A DNA stretch of 64,000 nt, taken from Flavobacterium sp. ENC (GTDB lineage: Bacteria > Bacteroidota > Bacteroidia > Flavobacteriales > Flavobacteriaceae). The DNA lies in contig NZ_JAJMOY010000002.1 of assembly GCF_020991415.1 (NCBI RefSeq), positions 620,001-684,000 of the forward strand. The letters run 5' to 3'. The notes under the pieces are model-generated. The model had not been told where the DNA came from. It saw only the letters and a program-made list of their open reading frames with translations, and ran no database searches. A program made the position numbers and the translations under genes. Position 1 is the first letter of the stretch, and every line of letters begins with the position of its first letter. This document shows positions 16,488 to 24,023 of this stretch, one piece after another.

Positions 16488-17822
16488 TTATTTTAAAGTA
16501 AAAGTGGCGTTGGCTCTTTCTAATTCTGCATAGGCAATCCAGGAATTATAAAGAGATATATTAGTATTGAGCTGTGCGTTAACCCATTGATTCTGCGCAT
16601 CCAGAAGTTCAATGTAGATGGCTTGTCCTTCTTTATATAGTTTGGTTATGTCCTCATTGTATTTTTTGGCCGCTGCTTTTTGATTTTTATCGGCATTGAA
16701 TTGTTCCAAAGCAGCTATCAAATTATTTCGGGTGACCTGAAACTGGAGCAGCAGCTGCTGTTTTACATTATCAGTCTGTGAACTTATTATATTACTTTCT
16801 TCCTGAACCTGTTTAAGTCTGTATTTGTTTTTGTTGCCTGAGAAAATAGTCCATTCTAAAGCGGCACCGGCAAAATAGTATCGGGATTGTTTATTTACTT
16901 CGAAATCAAAGTCCTGAAATCCGAAATCCGCAAAACCACTCAATTTTGGATACCAATACGATTGGGTGAGCTTACTTACATTTTCATTTATATCTTTAGC
17001 CATGGTAAGTTTTGAAAGTTCTTCTCTGCCGGCGGTATTTTCCTGCACCAGTGCACTGGGAAGGCTTTCTTTGTCCGAATCAACCTCAATTTCGCTGTCA
17101 AGCTTTTGATTAATTAGAAAATTAAAATATGTTTTCGCATTTTGGCTGACTTGTTTTGCTGTTTCCAGATTTGCCTCGATACGAATTACTTCATTATCAC
17201 TTCTAAGGACTGCCGTACGGTTTATCTTGTCATTTTTAAATAAGGACTGATTAACCCTTTGATTTTCTTTTACCAGTGTTAAGGCATCCTGATAAATATT
17301 AATTCCTTCCATTGACTGCAGGTATTTATAGTATGCCGTTTTTATTTCTTTGACCAGCTCTCTCTGATAGATTTCAAGCTCTGTTTTTTGTAAAGAAGTC
17401 TGCTGGCTTTTGATCCTCTTGTTATAGATAATTTCATAGTTCAGCAATGGCATTGTGGTGTGAATTTTAGCATCATAGAAATTATCGGGATTGATCAGGA
17501 CCGACTGGTTCTGCAGCGAAGGGAAAGCATTCGAATTGGTTATTTGATTGAGTGTGCTGTATACAGGATTCAGCATATCTCCAATTGGAATATCAATTGT
17601 TCTTCCGCCATCGGCCTTAGTATAATTGGCATTCAAAGAAACGGTAGGGTAGAACAGGGAACGGGCCTCCTGCAGGGCGTACATACTTTTGTTGATGTCG
17701 AAGTTATGCTGTTTGATTACCTCGTTGCTCTTTAATCCAATCTGGATGTAATGATCGAGTTTGCTTTGGGAATATCCTATAAATCCAAAACAAAGAATGG
17801 TAAATGTAATTGCTTTTTTCAT
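16488..17822 (-). CDS. TolC-family outer-membrane efflux channel
   Basis: The preferred start is the ATG at 17822, giving about 444 residues and a clean signal peptide (MKKAITFTILCFGFIGYSQ); an ATG at 17852 falls inside the operator palindrome. The protein has two repeats of long coiled-coil helices typical of the outer-membrane efflux family (for example QQTSLQKTELEIYQRELVKE and FQVTRNNLIAALEQFNADKN). It forms the trimeric exit duct for the adaptor and pump encoded downstream. It is the first gene of the efflux operon and begins 57 nt after the TetR gene stop, with its own operator in between. Confidence 0.9.
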   Translation of the reverse strand: MKKAITFTILCFGFIGYSQSKLDHYIQIGLKSNEVIKQHNFDINKSMYALQEARSLFYPTVSLNANYTKADGGRTIDIPIGDMLNPVYSTLNQITNSNAFPSLQNQSVLINPDNFYDAKIHTTMPLLNYEIIYNKRIKSQQTSLQKTELEIYQRELVKEIKTAYYKYLQSMEGINIYQDALTLVKENQRVNQSLFKNDKINRTAVLRSDNEVIRIEANLETAKQVSQNAKTYFNFLINQKLDSEIEVDSDKESLPSALVQENTAGREELSKLTMAKDINENVSKLTQSYWYPKLSGFADFGFQDFDFEVNKQSRYYFAGAALEWTIFSGNKNKYRLKQVQEESNIISSQTDNVKQQLLLQFQVTRNNLIAALEQFNADKNQKAAAKKYNEDITKLYKEGQAIYIELLDAQNQWVNAQLNTNISLYNSWIAYAELERANATFTLK

Positions 17823-17845
17823 TTTATTGTACATTGTTTTTAAAT

Positions 17846-17858
17846 TGAACATCGTTCA
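17846..17858 (-). promoter_or_regulatory. TetR-type operator before the efflux operon
   Basis: The palindrome TGAAC-ATC-GTTCA lies between the TetR gene and tolC-like start. It is the same sequence (apart from the central bases) as the palindrome at 18519-18535 upstream of the regulator gene. On the minus strand it sits between a TTG and a weak TCAATTTA -7 candidate, ideal for repression. Confidence 0.7.
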
Positions 17859-17879
17859 TTTTTTTGGTCAAAAAAAAGT

Positions 17880-18497
17880 TTAAAGTTTCTTTATTATTTT
17901 TAAATATTCGTTGTATCCCTCAGAAAGGATCGTATCCGGATTCGAAAATTTTACACCTTTAGTTCTCTGGCGTATTTCCAGACAGCACATACCGTGTACT
18001 AAACTCCAAATCATAAAAGATAAAGCTTCTAATGAATTTCCTTCAAAATGCCCTTCATTCATACATTCTTCGACAGTTTTCTTTAGCGCATTAAAAGTAT
18101 CCATTCCTTCATTCCATGCGACTTTTTCAGTGCTTTCAATAAATTCCATTGGTGCCTTAACGATAAACATCAGATCGTACATTTCGGAATTTTCCATCGC
18201 AAATTTCAAATAGGTAAATCCCATTTTTCGAAGACGCTCCATTGGATCCTTAATGGCCAACAATTCGATAAAATATCTGCCTAGTTCCTGAAAACCAATA
18301 GAGTGGAGGTCGTGAAGAATAGCATTTTTATCTTTAAAGTAAACATACACCGTTCCAACGCTGTAGTCAATCTCATCAGCGATATTTCGAATAGTAGTCT
18401 GTTCAATGCCTCTCTCCAAGAAGAGCTTTTTGGCCCCTTTTAGGATCAGCATTTTTAAGGCTTCTTTTTCACGTGCTTTTCTTTCTGCGGTACTCAT
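17880..18497 (-). CDS. TetR/AcrR-family regulator of the efflux operon
   Basis: This 205-residue protein has an N-terminal HTH (residues 10-60: AKKLFLERGIEQTTIRNIADEI, YSVGTVYVYFKDKNAIL) of the TetR type and a helical ligand domain with the AcrR-like C-terminal block (FMIWSLVHGMCCLEIRQR). It probably represses both itself and the efflux genes and is released by a pump substrate. Two matching palindromes support this: one over its own promoter and one before the efflux operon. The ATG lies only 4 nt after a perfect TATATTTG -7 element (plus-strand 18502-18509), so the mRNA may be leaderless. Confidence 0.9.
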   Translation of the reverse strand: MSTAERKAREKEALKMLILKGAKKLFLERGIEQTTIRNIADEIDYSVGTVYVYFKDKNAILHDLHSIGFQELGRYFIELLAIKDPMERLRKMGFTYLKFAMENSEMYDLMFIVKAPMEFIESTEKVAWNEGMDTFNALKKTVEECMNEGHFEGNSLEALSFMIWSLVHGMCCLEIRQRTKGVKFSNPDTILSEGYNEYLKIIKKL

Positions 18498-18501
18498 GCT
18501 G

Positions 18502-18535
18502 CAAATATATGTATAAAAAATGAACAGCGTTCATT
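18502..18535 (-). promoter_or_regulatory. TetR gene promoter with 17-bp operator
   Basis: The minus-strand -7 element TATATTTG (18502-18509) is followed upstream by the palindrome AATGAAC-AGC-GTTCATT at 18519-18535, which covers the spacer and -33 region. The core TGAAC-N3-GTTCA is shared with 17846-17858, pointing to autoregulation. Confidence 0.7.
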
Positions 18536-18648
18536 TTCTAATGATAATTTTAAATTAGCTTACTTTTTGATCATTTATGTTTTTCATTTTCTTCTGAATC
18601 ATTTAATTATTTGCTTTGAAGAAGAGTAAGAATTACGATTAAAGTGTT

Positions 18649-18676
18649 TTGAGCAAGTTTGAATTTCTTAACTTTG
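18649..18676 (+). promoter_or_regulatory. Promoter of the AraC gene
   Basis: TTG at 18649-18651, a 17-nt spacer and TAACTTTG at 18669-18676 match the consensus exactly. Only 4 nt separate it from the ATG at 18681, suggesting a leaderless or nearly leaderless transcript. Confidence 0.6.
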
Positions 18677-18680
18677 CATA

Positions 18681-19559
18681 ATGAAAGAGAAGATCATAAG
18701 AGAAATTTCCAGGTTTAATAAGGAACTGAAACTGCAGGGTTTTAAAGCATTTCAGATAGAAGATGATGGTGCTGAAACGAGAACTTACAGCAGAAAAGAG
18801 TTTTATAAAATCTGTCTGACTACAGGGAAAAGTAAGATTCATTATTCTGATAAAACCTACGAGCAGGAGGGTACAATTCTCTTTTTTGGAAATCCGCACA
18901 TTCCATATTCATGGGAAACAATATCCACGACTTATATTGGTTATACGATTTTATTTTCGGAAGAGTTTTTTAAAAATTCCGAGCGTTCTGAAAGTCTGCA
19001 GCAATCGTCTTTTTTTAAAATTGGAGGAACACCAGTTTTGAAAATAACAGAAGAACAAAGAGGTTTTCTAAATACTATTTTTCATAAAATGATTACGGAA
19101 CAGGAAAGTGATTATGTTTTTAAGGATGAGCTGATTCGCAATTACATCAGTCTTATTATACACGAATCTTTAAAGATGGAACCTTCTGAAAATTTCGAAC
19201 AAAATAAGAATGCATCTTCGAGATTGTCTTCTGTATTTTTGGAATTACTGGAAAGACAATTTCCAATTGAAACGACTTCGAATCCACTTCAGTTAAGAAC
19301 GGCACAACATTATGCACAACATCTCAATGTGCATGTCAACTACCTGAATCGGGCCGTAAAAGAAGTAACCGGAAAATCGACAACGACCCATATTACCGAG
19401 CGGATTATAACAGAAGCCAAAGCGCTCCTGCTCCATACTGACTGGAGTGTTTCTGAAATCGGATATGCACTTGGGTTTGATTATCCAACTTACTTTAATA
19501 ATTTCTTCAAAAAAAATACGGGCACCAATCCATCCGCATTTCGCTTAGCAGAAGTTTGA
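18681..19559 (+). CDS. AraC-family transcriptional regulator
   Basis: This 292-residue protein has an N-terminal cupin-like sensor domain (RKEFYKICLTTGKSKIHYSD, GTILFFGNPHIPYSWE) and a C-terminal AraC HTH pair at about 190-290 (HYAQHLNVHVNYLNRAVK and VSEIGYALGFDYPTYFNNFF). It is a close paralogue of the AraC protein at 39377-40273, sharing the block SSRLSSVFLELLERQFPIE. It likely activates the downstream acetyltransferase and hydrolase genes or the divergent region; its effector is unknown. No ATG other than 18681 fits the domain boundary, despite the very close promoter. Confidence 0.88.
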   Translation: MKEKIIREISRFNKELKLQGFKAFQIEDDGAETRTYSRKEFYKICLTTGKSKIHYSDKTYEQEGTILFFGNPHIPYSWETISTTYIGYTILFSEEFFKNSERSESLQQSSFFKIGGTPVLKITEEQRGFLNTIFHKMITEQESDYVFKDELIRNYISLIIHESLKMEPSENFEQNKNASSRLSSVFLELLERQFPIETTSNPLQLRTAQHYAQHLNVHVNYLNRAVKEVTGKSTTTHITERIITEAKALLLHTDWSVSEIGYALGFDYPTYFNNFFKKNTGTNPSAFRLAEV

Positions 19560-19644
19560 ATTTCTTAATCTTTGGTTTGATAATCGTTACTGCCTTGCTT
19601 ACAGGCGGTCTTACCTTTGTATCTGATTATTTAATTCAAATAGT

Positions 19645-20241
19645 ATGTCAGATTCAAACCATATTTCCGATGCCTTACCAGTTCAAAAAGATATTTTTGA
19701 GCGGCTTTTAGCAGGTGAAACGATACTTCCCAACGATTCGCAAATGGGCAGGTTGAGAGAGGAGGCATTCGCTGTAAGAGCTTTACTAATTCAAATGAAC
19801 AATGCTGTAGATCCTGAAGGAATTACTGAGATACTAAACAGAATCTTAGATAAAGAACTTCAGGATGTTGCCGTATTTACACCTCTTTATATCAATTGCG
19901 GAAAACACATTACAATTGGTAAGAACGTATTCATCAATTTTGACTGCACCTTTTTGGCATTGGGCGGAATTACCATTGAAGACGATGTTTTAATTGGCCC
20001 GAAGGTCAGCCTCATTACCGAAAATCATCCATTAAATCCACTCGAAAGAAAAGGACTGACGGCTAAACCAATTCTCATCAAAAAAAATGCATGGATTGGT
20101 GCCAATGCTACGATTTTACCCGGCGTAATAATCGGAGAAAATGCAGTTGTCGCAGCAGGAGCAGTAGTTTCTAAAGATGTTCCTGATAATACCATTTTTG
20201 GTGGAATTCCTGCCAAATTCATTAAAAATGTTCAATCTTAA
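19645..20241 (+). CDS. Sugar O-acetyltransferase (LbH / maltose acetyltransferase-like)
   Basis: This 198-residue protein contains the left-handed beta-helix hexapeptide repeats of the xenobiotic/maltose acetyltransferase group: HITIGKNVFINFDC, GGITIEDDVLIGPKVSLI, then NAWIGANATILPGVIIG and AVVAAGAVVSKDVPDN. The segment ITENHPLN holds the usual catalytic His. It transfers acetyl from acetyl-CoA to a hydroxyl of a sugar or similar acceptor. It starts 85 nt after the AraC gene and has its own possible -7 element (TACCTTTG, 19612-19619), so it may be expressed separately. The substrate is unknown. Confidence 0.85.
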   Translation: MSDSNHISDALPVQKDIFERLLAGETILPNDSQMGRLREEAFAVRALLIQMNNAVDPEGITEILNRILDKELQDVAVFTPLYINCGKHITIGKNVFINFDCTFLALGGITIEDDVLIGPKVSLITENHPLNPLERKGLTAKPILIKKNAWIGANATILPGVIIGENAVVAAGAVVSKDVPDNTIFGGIPAKFIKNVQS

Positions 20242-20340
20242 AAAGGATAATTATGAAATTGAAACGCAGTTGTGAAATTTGGAAACAATTAAAATCAAAT
20301 CATTATGGAAAATATAAAATTGAAAACAATTCAAAATAAA

Positions 20341-21387
20341 ATGAAAAAAACATTCGCAATCGCAATAGTATTCCTGATAACAGGGCAGTTATCTGCACAA
20401 AAAGTACAATCAAATTTAGAAAAAATGAATACATCAAAAGAACATTATACATTTCAGCTTAGTGATAAAGTAACCCGTCAAAAAGTGAGTTTCAAAAACC
20501 GTTACGGCATTACTTTAAGTGGTGATTTATACCTTCCGAAAAATGCAGGAAACGAAAAATTGTCTGCATTGGCAATCAGCGGACCGTTTGGAGCGGTGAA
20601 ACAACAATCGTCCGGATTATATGCCAATCAAATGGCAGAACGCGGTTTTATAGCCTTGGCTTTCGACCCATCTTATACAGGAGAAAGCGGGGGCGAGCCA
20701 AGAAACCTGGCCTCTCCGGAAATCAATACAGAAGACTTTAGTGCCGCGGTTGATTTTTTAGGATTACAAAAAAAGGCAGATAGAAATAAGATTGGTATCA
20801 TCGGGATTTGTGGTTTTGGCGGTTTTGCTTTAAATGCAACTGCTATTGATAAGCGGGTAAAAGCCGTTGCTGCGACAAGTTTATACGATATGACCCGGGT
20901 AATATCAAAAGGATATAATGATTCCGTAACATTAGAGCAAAGAACCAAAACACTGGAAGCTTTGGGTGAGCAGCGCTGGAAGGATGCCGAAAACGGAAAA
21001 CCGGCAGATGGTCCAAGAAATTTGCCGGAAAAACTGAAAGGCGATGAACCGCAATTTGTAAAAGAATATTTTGATTATTACAGAACTTCGCGTGGCTTTC
21101 AGGTTAATTCTGTGAACTCAAACGGAGCCTGGCTGGTAACCAATCCGATCTCTTTTATGAATATGCCAATACTTACTTATGTAAAAGAGATTTCACCAAG
21201 ACCAATGCTTTTAATCGCAGGAGAAAATGCGCACTCAAGATATTTCAGTGAAGATATTTTTAAAGTGGCAAATGAACCAAAAGAATTAATAATTATCCCA
21301 AATGCAGTTCACGTCGATTTGTATGACAAAGAAGATGTGATTCCTTTTGATAAATTAGATGTTTTTTTTAAAGCACATTTAAAATAA
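20341..21387 (+). CDS. Secreted alpha/beta hydrolase (dienelactone hydrolase-like)
   Basis: From the ATG at 20341 the protein has a clean signal peptide (MKKTFAIAIVFLITGQLSAQ) and about 348 residues; an upstream ATG at 20305 adds only a polar extension. The hydrolase domain shows a GICGFGG nucleophile elbow, where Cys replaces the usual Ser as in dienelactone hydrolases, and a late PNAVHVDLYD carrying the catalytic His. DPSYTGESGG resembles the YaeB/DLH-type loop. It probably acts in the periplasm on an ester or lactone. It is 99 nt after the acetyltransferase and ends at a good terminator. Confidence 0.78.
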   Translation: MKKTFAIAIVFLITGQLSAQKVQSNLEKMNTSKEHYTFQLSDKVTRQKVSFKNRYGITLSGDLYLPKNAGNEKLSALAISGPFGAVKQQSSGLYANQMAERGFIALAFDPSYTGESGGEPRNLASPEINTEDFSAAVDFLGLQKKADRNKIGIIGICGFGGFALNATAIDKRVKAVAATSLYDMTRVISKGYNDSVTLEQRTKTLEALGEQRWKDAENGKPADGPRNLPEKLKGDEPQFVKEYFDYYRTSRGFQVNSVNSNGAWLVTNPISFMNMPILTYVKEISPRPMLLIAGENAHSRYFSEDIFKVANEPKELIIIPNAVHVDLYDKEDVIPFDKLDVFFKAHLK

Positions 21388-21401
21388 AAAACCACGTTCA
21401 A

Positions 21402-21430
21402 AAAAACCGTTGACATCATCAACGGTTTTT
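21402..21430 (+). terminator. Terminator of the hydrolase gene
   Basis: A perfect 12-bp stem AAAAACCGTTGA / TCAACGGTTTTT with a 5-nt loop, 14 nt beyond the stop codon. Confidence 0.8.
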
Positions 21431-21575
21431 ATATTTAAAACTTAAATAGAGTTTGTTTTGTTCCTTTGTTTTCTAATTTGGATAAACAATTAAGGATTGT
21501 CAGTCATTTTTGTTGACGTCTGCATATCGGCTAATACAGGCTATTAATTTTTGTGTATTAGGTAAAAAAAGGACT

Positions 21576-22037
21576 TTATTTCACAGCATCATTTACAGAC
21601 TGGCTATCTACAAACTGTTCAAAACTGATAATCTTACTGTCTTTCAATTTCCAGACGTGGGCTACTCTGGCGGTGAATGATTTACCTGTAATTTTATAAG
21701 TTCCCGTGTACGTTCCGTAAGCGACTACTTTATCATCGCCGGCAACGTAATTTTCGGGAGTAAATTTGTAATCAATCCATTCGCTTCCTAATCGGCTAAA
21801 AACATTTTTGGTTATATTTTCTAAACCAATATAAGTTCCTGCATACGGAAAACCTTTTGCTTCTGTCCACGAAATATCTTCCGCAACATATTTAGCGAGA
21901 TTTTGACCATTTTCTTCGGAAGTCTTTCCTTCGTAAGTACTTTTAACTATTTCGAGATTTGTCATTGCTTTTTTATTTAAAGAACAGCCTGACAATACAA
22001 AGAGTACCATCAGGCTGTAAAGGATTGCTTTTACCAT
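21576..22037 (-). CDS. SnoaL/NTF2-like lipoprotein
   Basis: This 153-residue protein has a lipoprotein signal (MVLFVLSGC, Cys at residue 18) and a single NTF2/SnoaL-like domain: IVKSTYEGKTSEENGQNLAK, SWTEAKGFPYAGTYIG, and VAHVWKLKDSKIISFEQFVD. Such domains bind or isomerise small hydrophobic molecules; no catalytic residue can be assigned. Its start overlaps the end of the MBL-fold gene by 7 nt, so the two are translationally coupled and likely act together in the periplasm. Confidence 0.78.
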   Translation of the reverse strand: MVKAILYSLMVLFVLSGCSLNKKAMTNLEIVKSTYEGKTSEENGQNLAKYVAEDISWTEAKGFPYAGTYIGLENITKNVFSRLGSEWIDYKFTPENYVAGDDKVVAYGTYTGTYKITGKSFTARVAHVWKLKDSKIISFEQFVDSQSVNDAVK

Positions 22038-22921
22038 TTCATCTCTCCGGTATTCACTTTTGCCCCAATCATTAAGGCGGTTTCAAAAGTAAGTGTTGGA
22101 TATTTTGCTTTCAAAGTTGCAATTAAGGCTTCTGATGTTTTATTGGTTTTCAACGCTTCTTCGTAGAATTGAATGTAACTTTTAGTGTGATTTACAGCAG
22201 TGATATCAAACGGAGAATTTGAATTGGCGTGAGCCGGAATTAAAATTTCAGGTTTCAAAGCCGAGATTTTATCTAAAACAGCAATCCAGCTTTTGCGGGC
22301 TTCAGGCGTTTGTGCATCCGCCATCCAAAGGTGAAACGTCGTTCCAAAAATATTGATTCCGCCCACAACTGCCCTGATGGAAGGGATCCATACAAAAGTT
22401 TTATTCGGGAATTCTTCCAAACCGATAATTTCTAATTTTTCACCTTCCAATTCAATACTGTTTCCTTTTAATACTTGTGGTAAAATAGCATTTGATGTGA
22501 TATTTTTGCCTAATCTTTCGCCCCAGACTTCCAGTTTCTTTTGTGCTGTTGCTTTAATATGTTCTACTGTTGCAGGGGAAGCATAAGCAGTAACTTCCGG
22601 GAAATATTTTTTGAATACTTCCAGTCCGAAGTAAAAATCAGGATCACCGTGAGAAACGTAAATGGCAGTTAAATTTTTGCCGCTGGCTTTAATATCCTGT
22701 GCTACTTTTTCGGCATCCGCCAAAGTAAATTGAGTATCAATCAAAACTGCATCTGTTTTTCCTGATACAATTACCGATGCTACGCCAAAACTATTTTCTG
22801 ACGCATTGTAAACCTGAAGTTTCAAATTTTTAGTTTCGATCGTTTTGAAAATCTGTGCTTGTGCTTCCATATTAAATAAGATTAAAATTGTTATAAATAC
22901 TGTTGCGATAATCTGCTTCAT
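22031..22921 (-). CDS. Secreted MBL-fold protein with a degenerate metal site
   Basis: The preferred start is the ATG at 22921, giving about 296 residues with a signal peptide (MKQIIATVFITILILFN, later EAQAQ). An ATG at 22975 lies upstream of a -7 element (CATCTTTG on the minus strand, 22949-22956) and is unlikely. The fold has AVLIDTQFTLADAEKV and ITS/PAHANSNSP, but the usual HxHxDH reads HGDPDF, so two histidine ligands are replaced (by Asp and Phe). It may bind one metal, or be a non-canonical hydrolase. It is followed by the lipoprotein gene and preceded by a Crp/Fnr gene. Confidence 0.75.
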   Translation of the reverse strand: MKQIIATVFITILILFNMEAQAQIFKTIETKNLKLQVYNASENSFGVASVIVSGKTDAVLIDTQFTLADAEKVAQDIKASGKNLTAIYVSHGDPDFYFGLEVFKKYFPEVTAYASPATVEHIKATAQKKLEVWGERLGKNITSNAILPQVLKGNSIELEGEKLEIIGLEEFPNKTFVWIPSIRAVVGGINIFGTTFHLWMADAQTPEARKSWIAVLDKISALKPEILIPAHANSNSPFDITAVNHTKSYIQFYEEALKTNKTSEALIATLKAKYPTLTFETALMIGAKVNTGEMKW

Positions 22922-23009
22922 TTGTCTGTTTTTAAAATTAACAGAGAGCAAAGATGAAACGATATGCAATATCAAAACATTAAACTAGTTTAATAAATAA
23001 AGGAAAATC

Positions 23010-23591
23010 TTATTTTCGTGAGATAATTTTCTTTCGAATATTACTTAGGAAAACATTTGTAATACCCAAATAAGCCGCTATTTGAATATTGGAAAGCCGC
23101 TGAAAAAGCTCCGGATATTTTTCTGAAAATTCGATATAACGTACCTCAGCTGTTTTGCTCAGATTATCGATCATTCTCCGCTGAAGTGCGACGTGTGTTT
23201 TTTGCGTCATCACCCTAAATAATTTTTCAATTTTAGGTAAATTAGCATAGGCAAATTCTTTATCTTTTTGGGAAATTAAAAGTATTTCACTGTCTTCAAG
23301 AGCTTCAATAAAAAGCTGTGATGGGGTTTGGGTAGTAAAGCTGTCGATATCAGTAATCCACCAATTTTCAATCGCAAAATAAAGTATCTGTTCAAAACCA
23401 TTTTTGTCAATATGATAAACCCGCAAAAGCCCTTTGACAACAAAACCTTCAAATTTACAAATCTCTCCTTCTCGGAGTAAAAAGTTTTTTTTGGGGATTA
23501 ACTTTTGCTTAAATAAATTCAAAAACGCTTCTGTTTCATTTTCTGAAAGAGAAATATGTTTAGCGATATTTTGTTTTAAAAGTGCTTTCAT
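23010..23591 (-). CDS. Crp/Fnr-family regulator
   Basis: This 193-residue protein has an N-terminal cyclic-nucleotide-binding-type fold (FLLREGEICKFEGFVVKGLLR, LYFAIENWWITDI) and a short C-terminal HTH (RYIEFSEKYPELFQRL, IQIAAYLGITNVFLSNIR). Bacteroidota have many such proteins without bound cAMP. It lies immediately upstream of, and on the same strand as, the MBL-fold and SnoaL-like genes, separated by an 88-nt gap with a promoter candidate, so it could regulate them. A second protein of this family is encoded at 33929. Confidence 0.82.
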   Translation of the reverse strand: MKALLKQNIAKHISLSENETEAFLNLFKQKLIPKKNFLLREGEICKFEGFVVKGLLRVYHIDKNGFEQILYFAIENWWITDIDSFTTQTPSQLFIEALEDSEILLISQKDKEFAYANLPKIEKLFRVMTQKTHVALQRRMIDNLSKTAEVRYIEFSEKYPELFQRLSNIQIAAYLGITNVFLSNIRKKIISRK

Positions 23592-24023
23592 AGAACAATA
23601 TGTAAAAGTACTGCTAAGGTTTCTTTACATTCGCTAAGGTAGACAAATATTTAAACAACCCTGGACTTCACAAAGGATAAGATAATCTGTCAACTTTGCA
23701 ATCAAAGAAATTAGTGATTTAAAATACATTCATACCATTAAGGACGTAAAATATGGCACTTTAGATTTCGGCAACGGTATAGTGCTGCCATTTAAATATA
23801 CAAAAAGAATATACTATGATTCCTATAGCAGGTGCCGCTTTTGTTTTAGGAAATACCTGCTCATAATTCTGACTTTTGTAACAGGTAACTCTGATAAAAA
23901 CTTTAGAATTAAAAACTGAATTCGTATATTGTTCTGCTAAAATTAACTATTCAGGGTATAGACATTCAAAATAGCTGCTTTCAAACGTTTTTAAGTTCAT
24001 TTTTATAGAAATTCATTTAGATT
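23592..24023. other. Gap without a recognised gene
   Basis: A plus-strand frame from about 23688 to 23919 reads through without a stop (including VKYGTLDFGNGIVLPFKY) but has no start codon. It may be a decayed gene fragment or chance. No RNA gene or repeat is visible. Confidence 0.35.

Noticed and set aside
23688..23919. Possible decayed gene fragment
   Set aside because: Open frame without start codon and with no recognised family; too weak to call a pseudogene.
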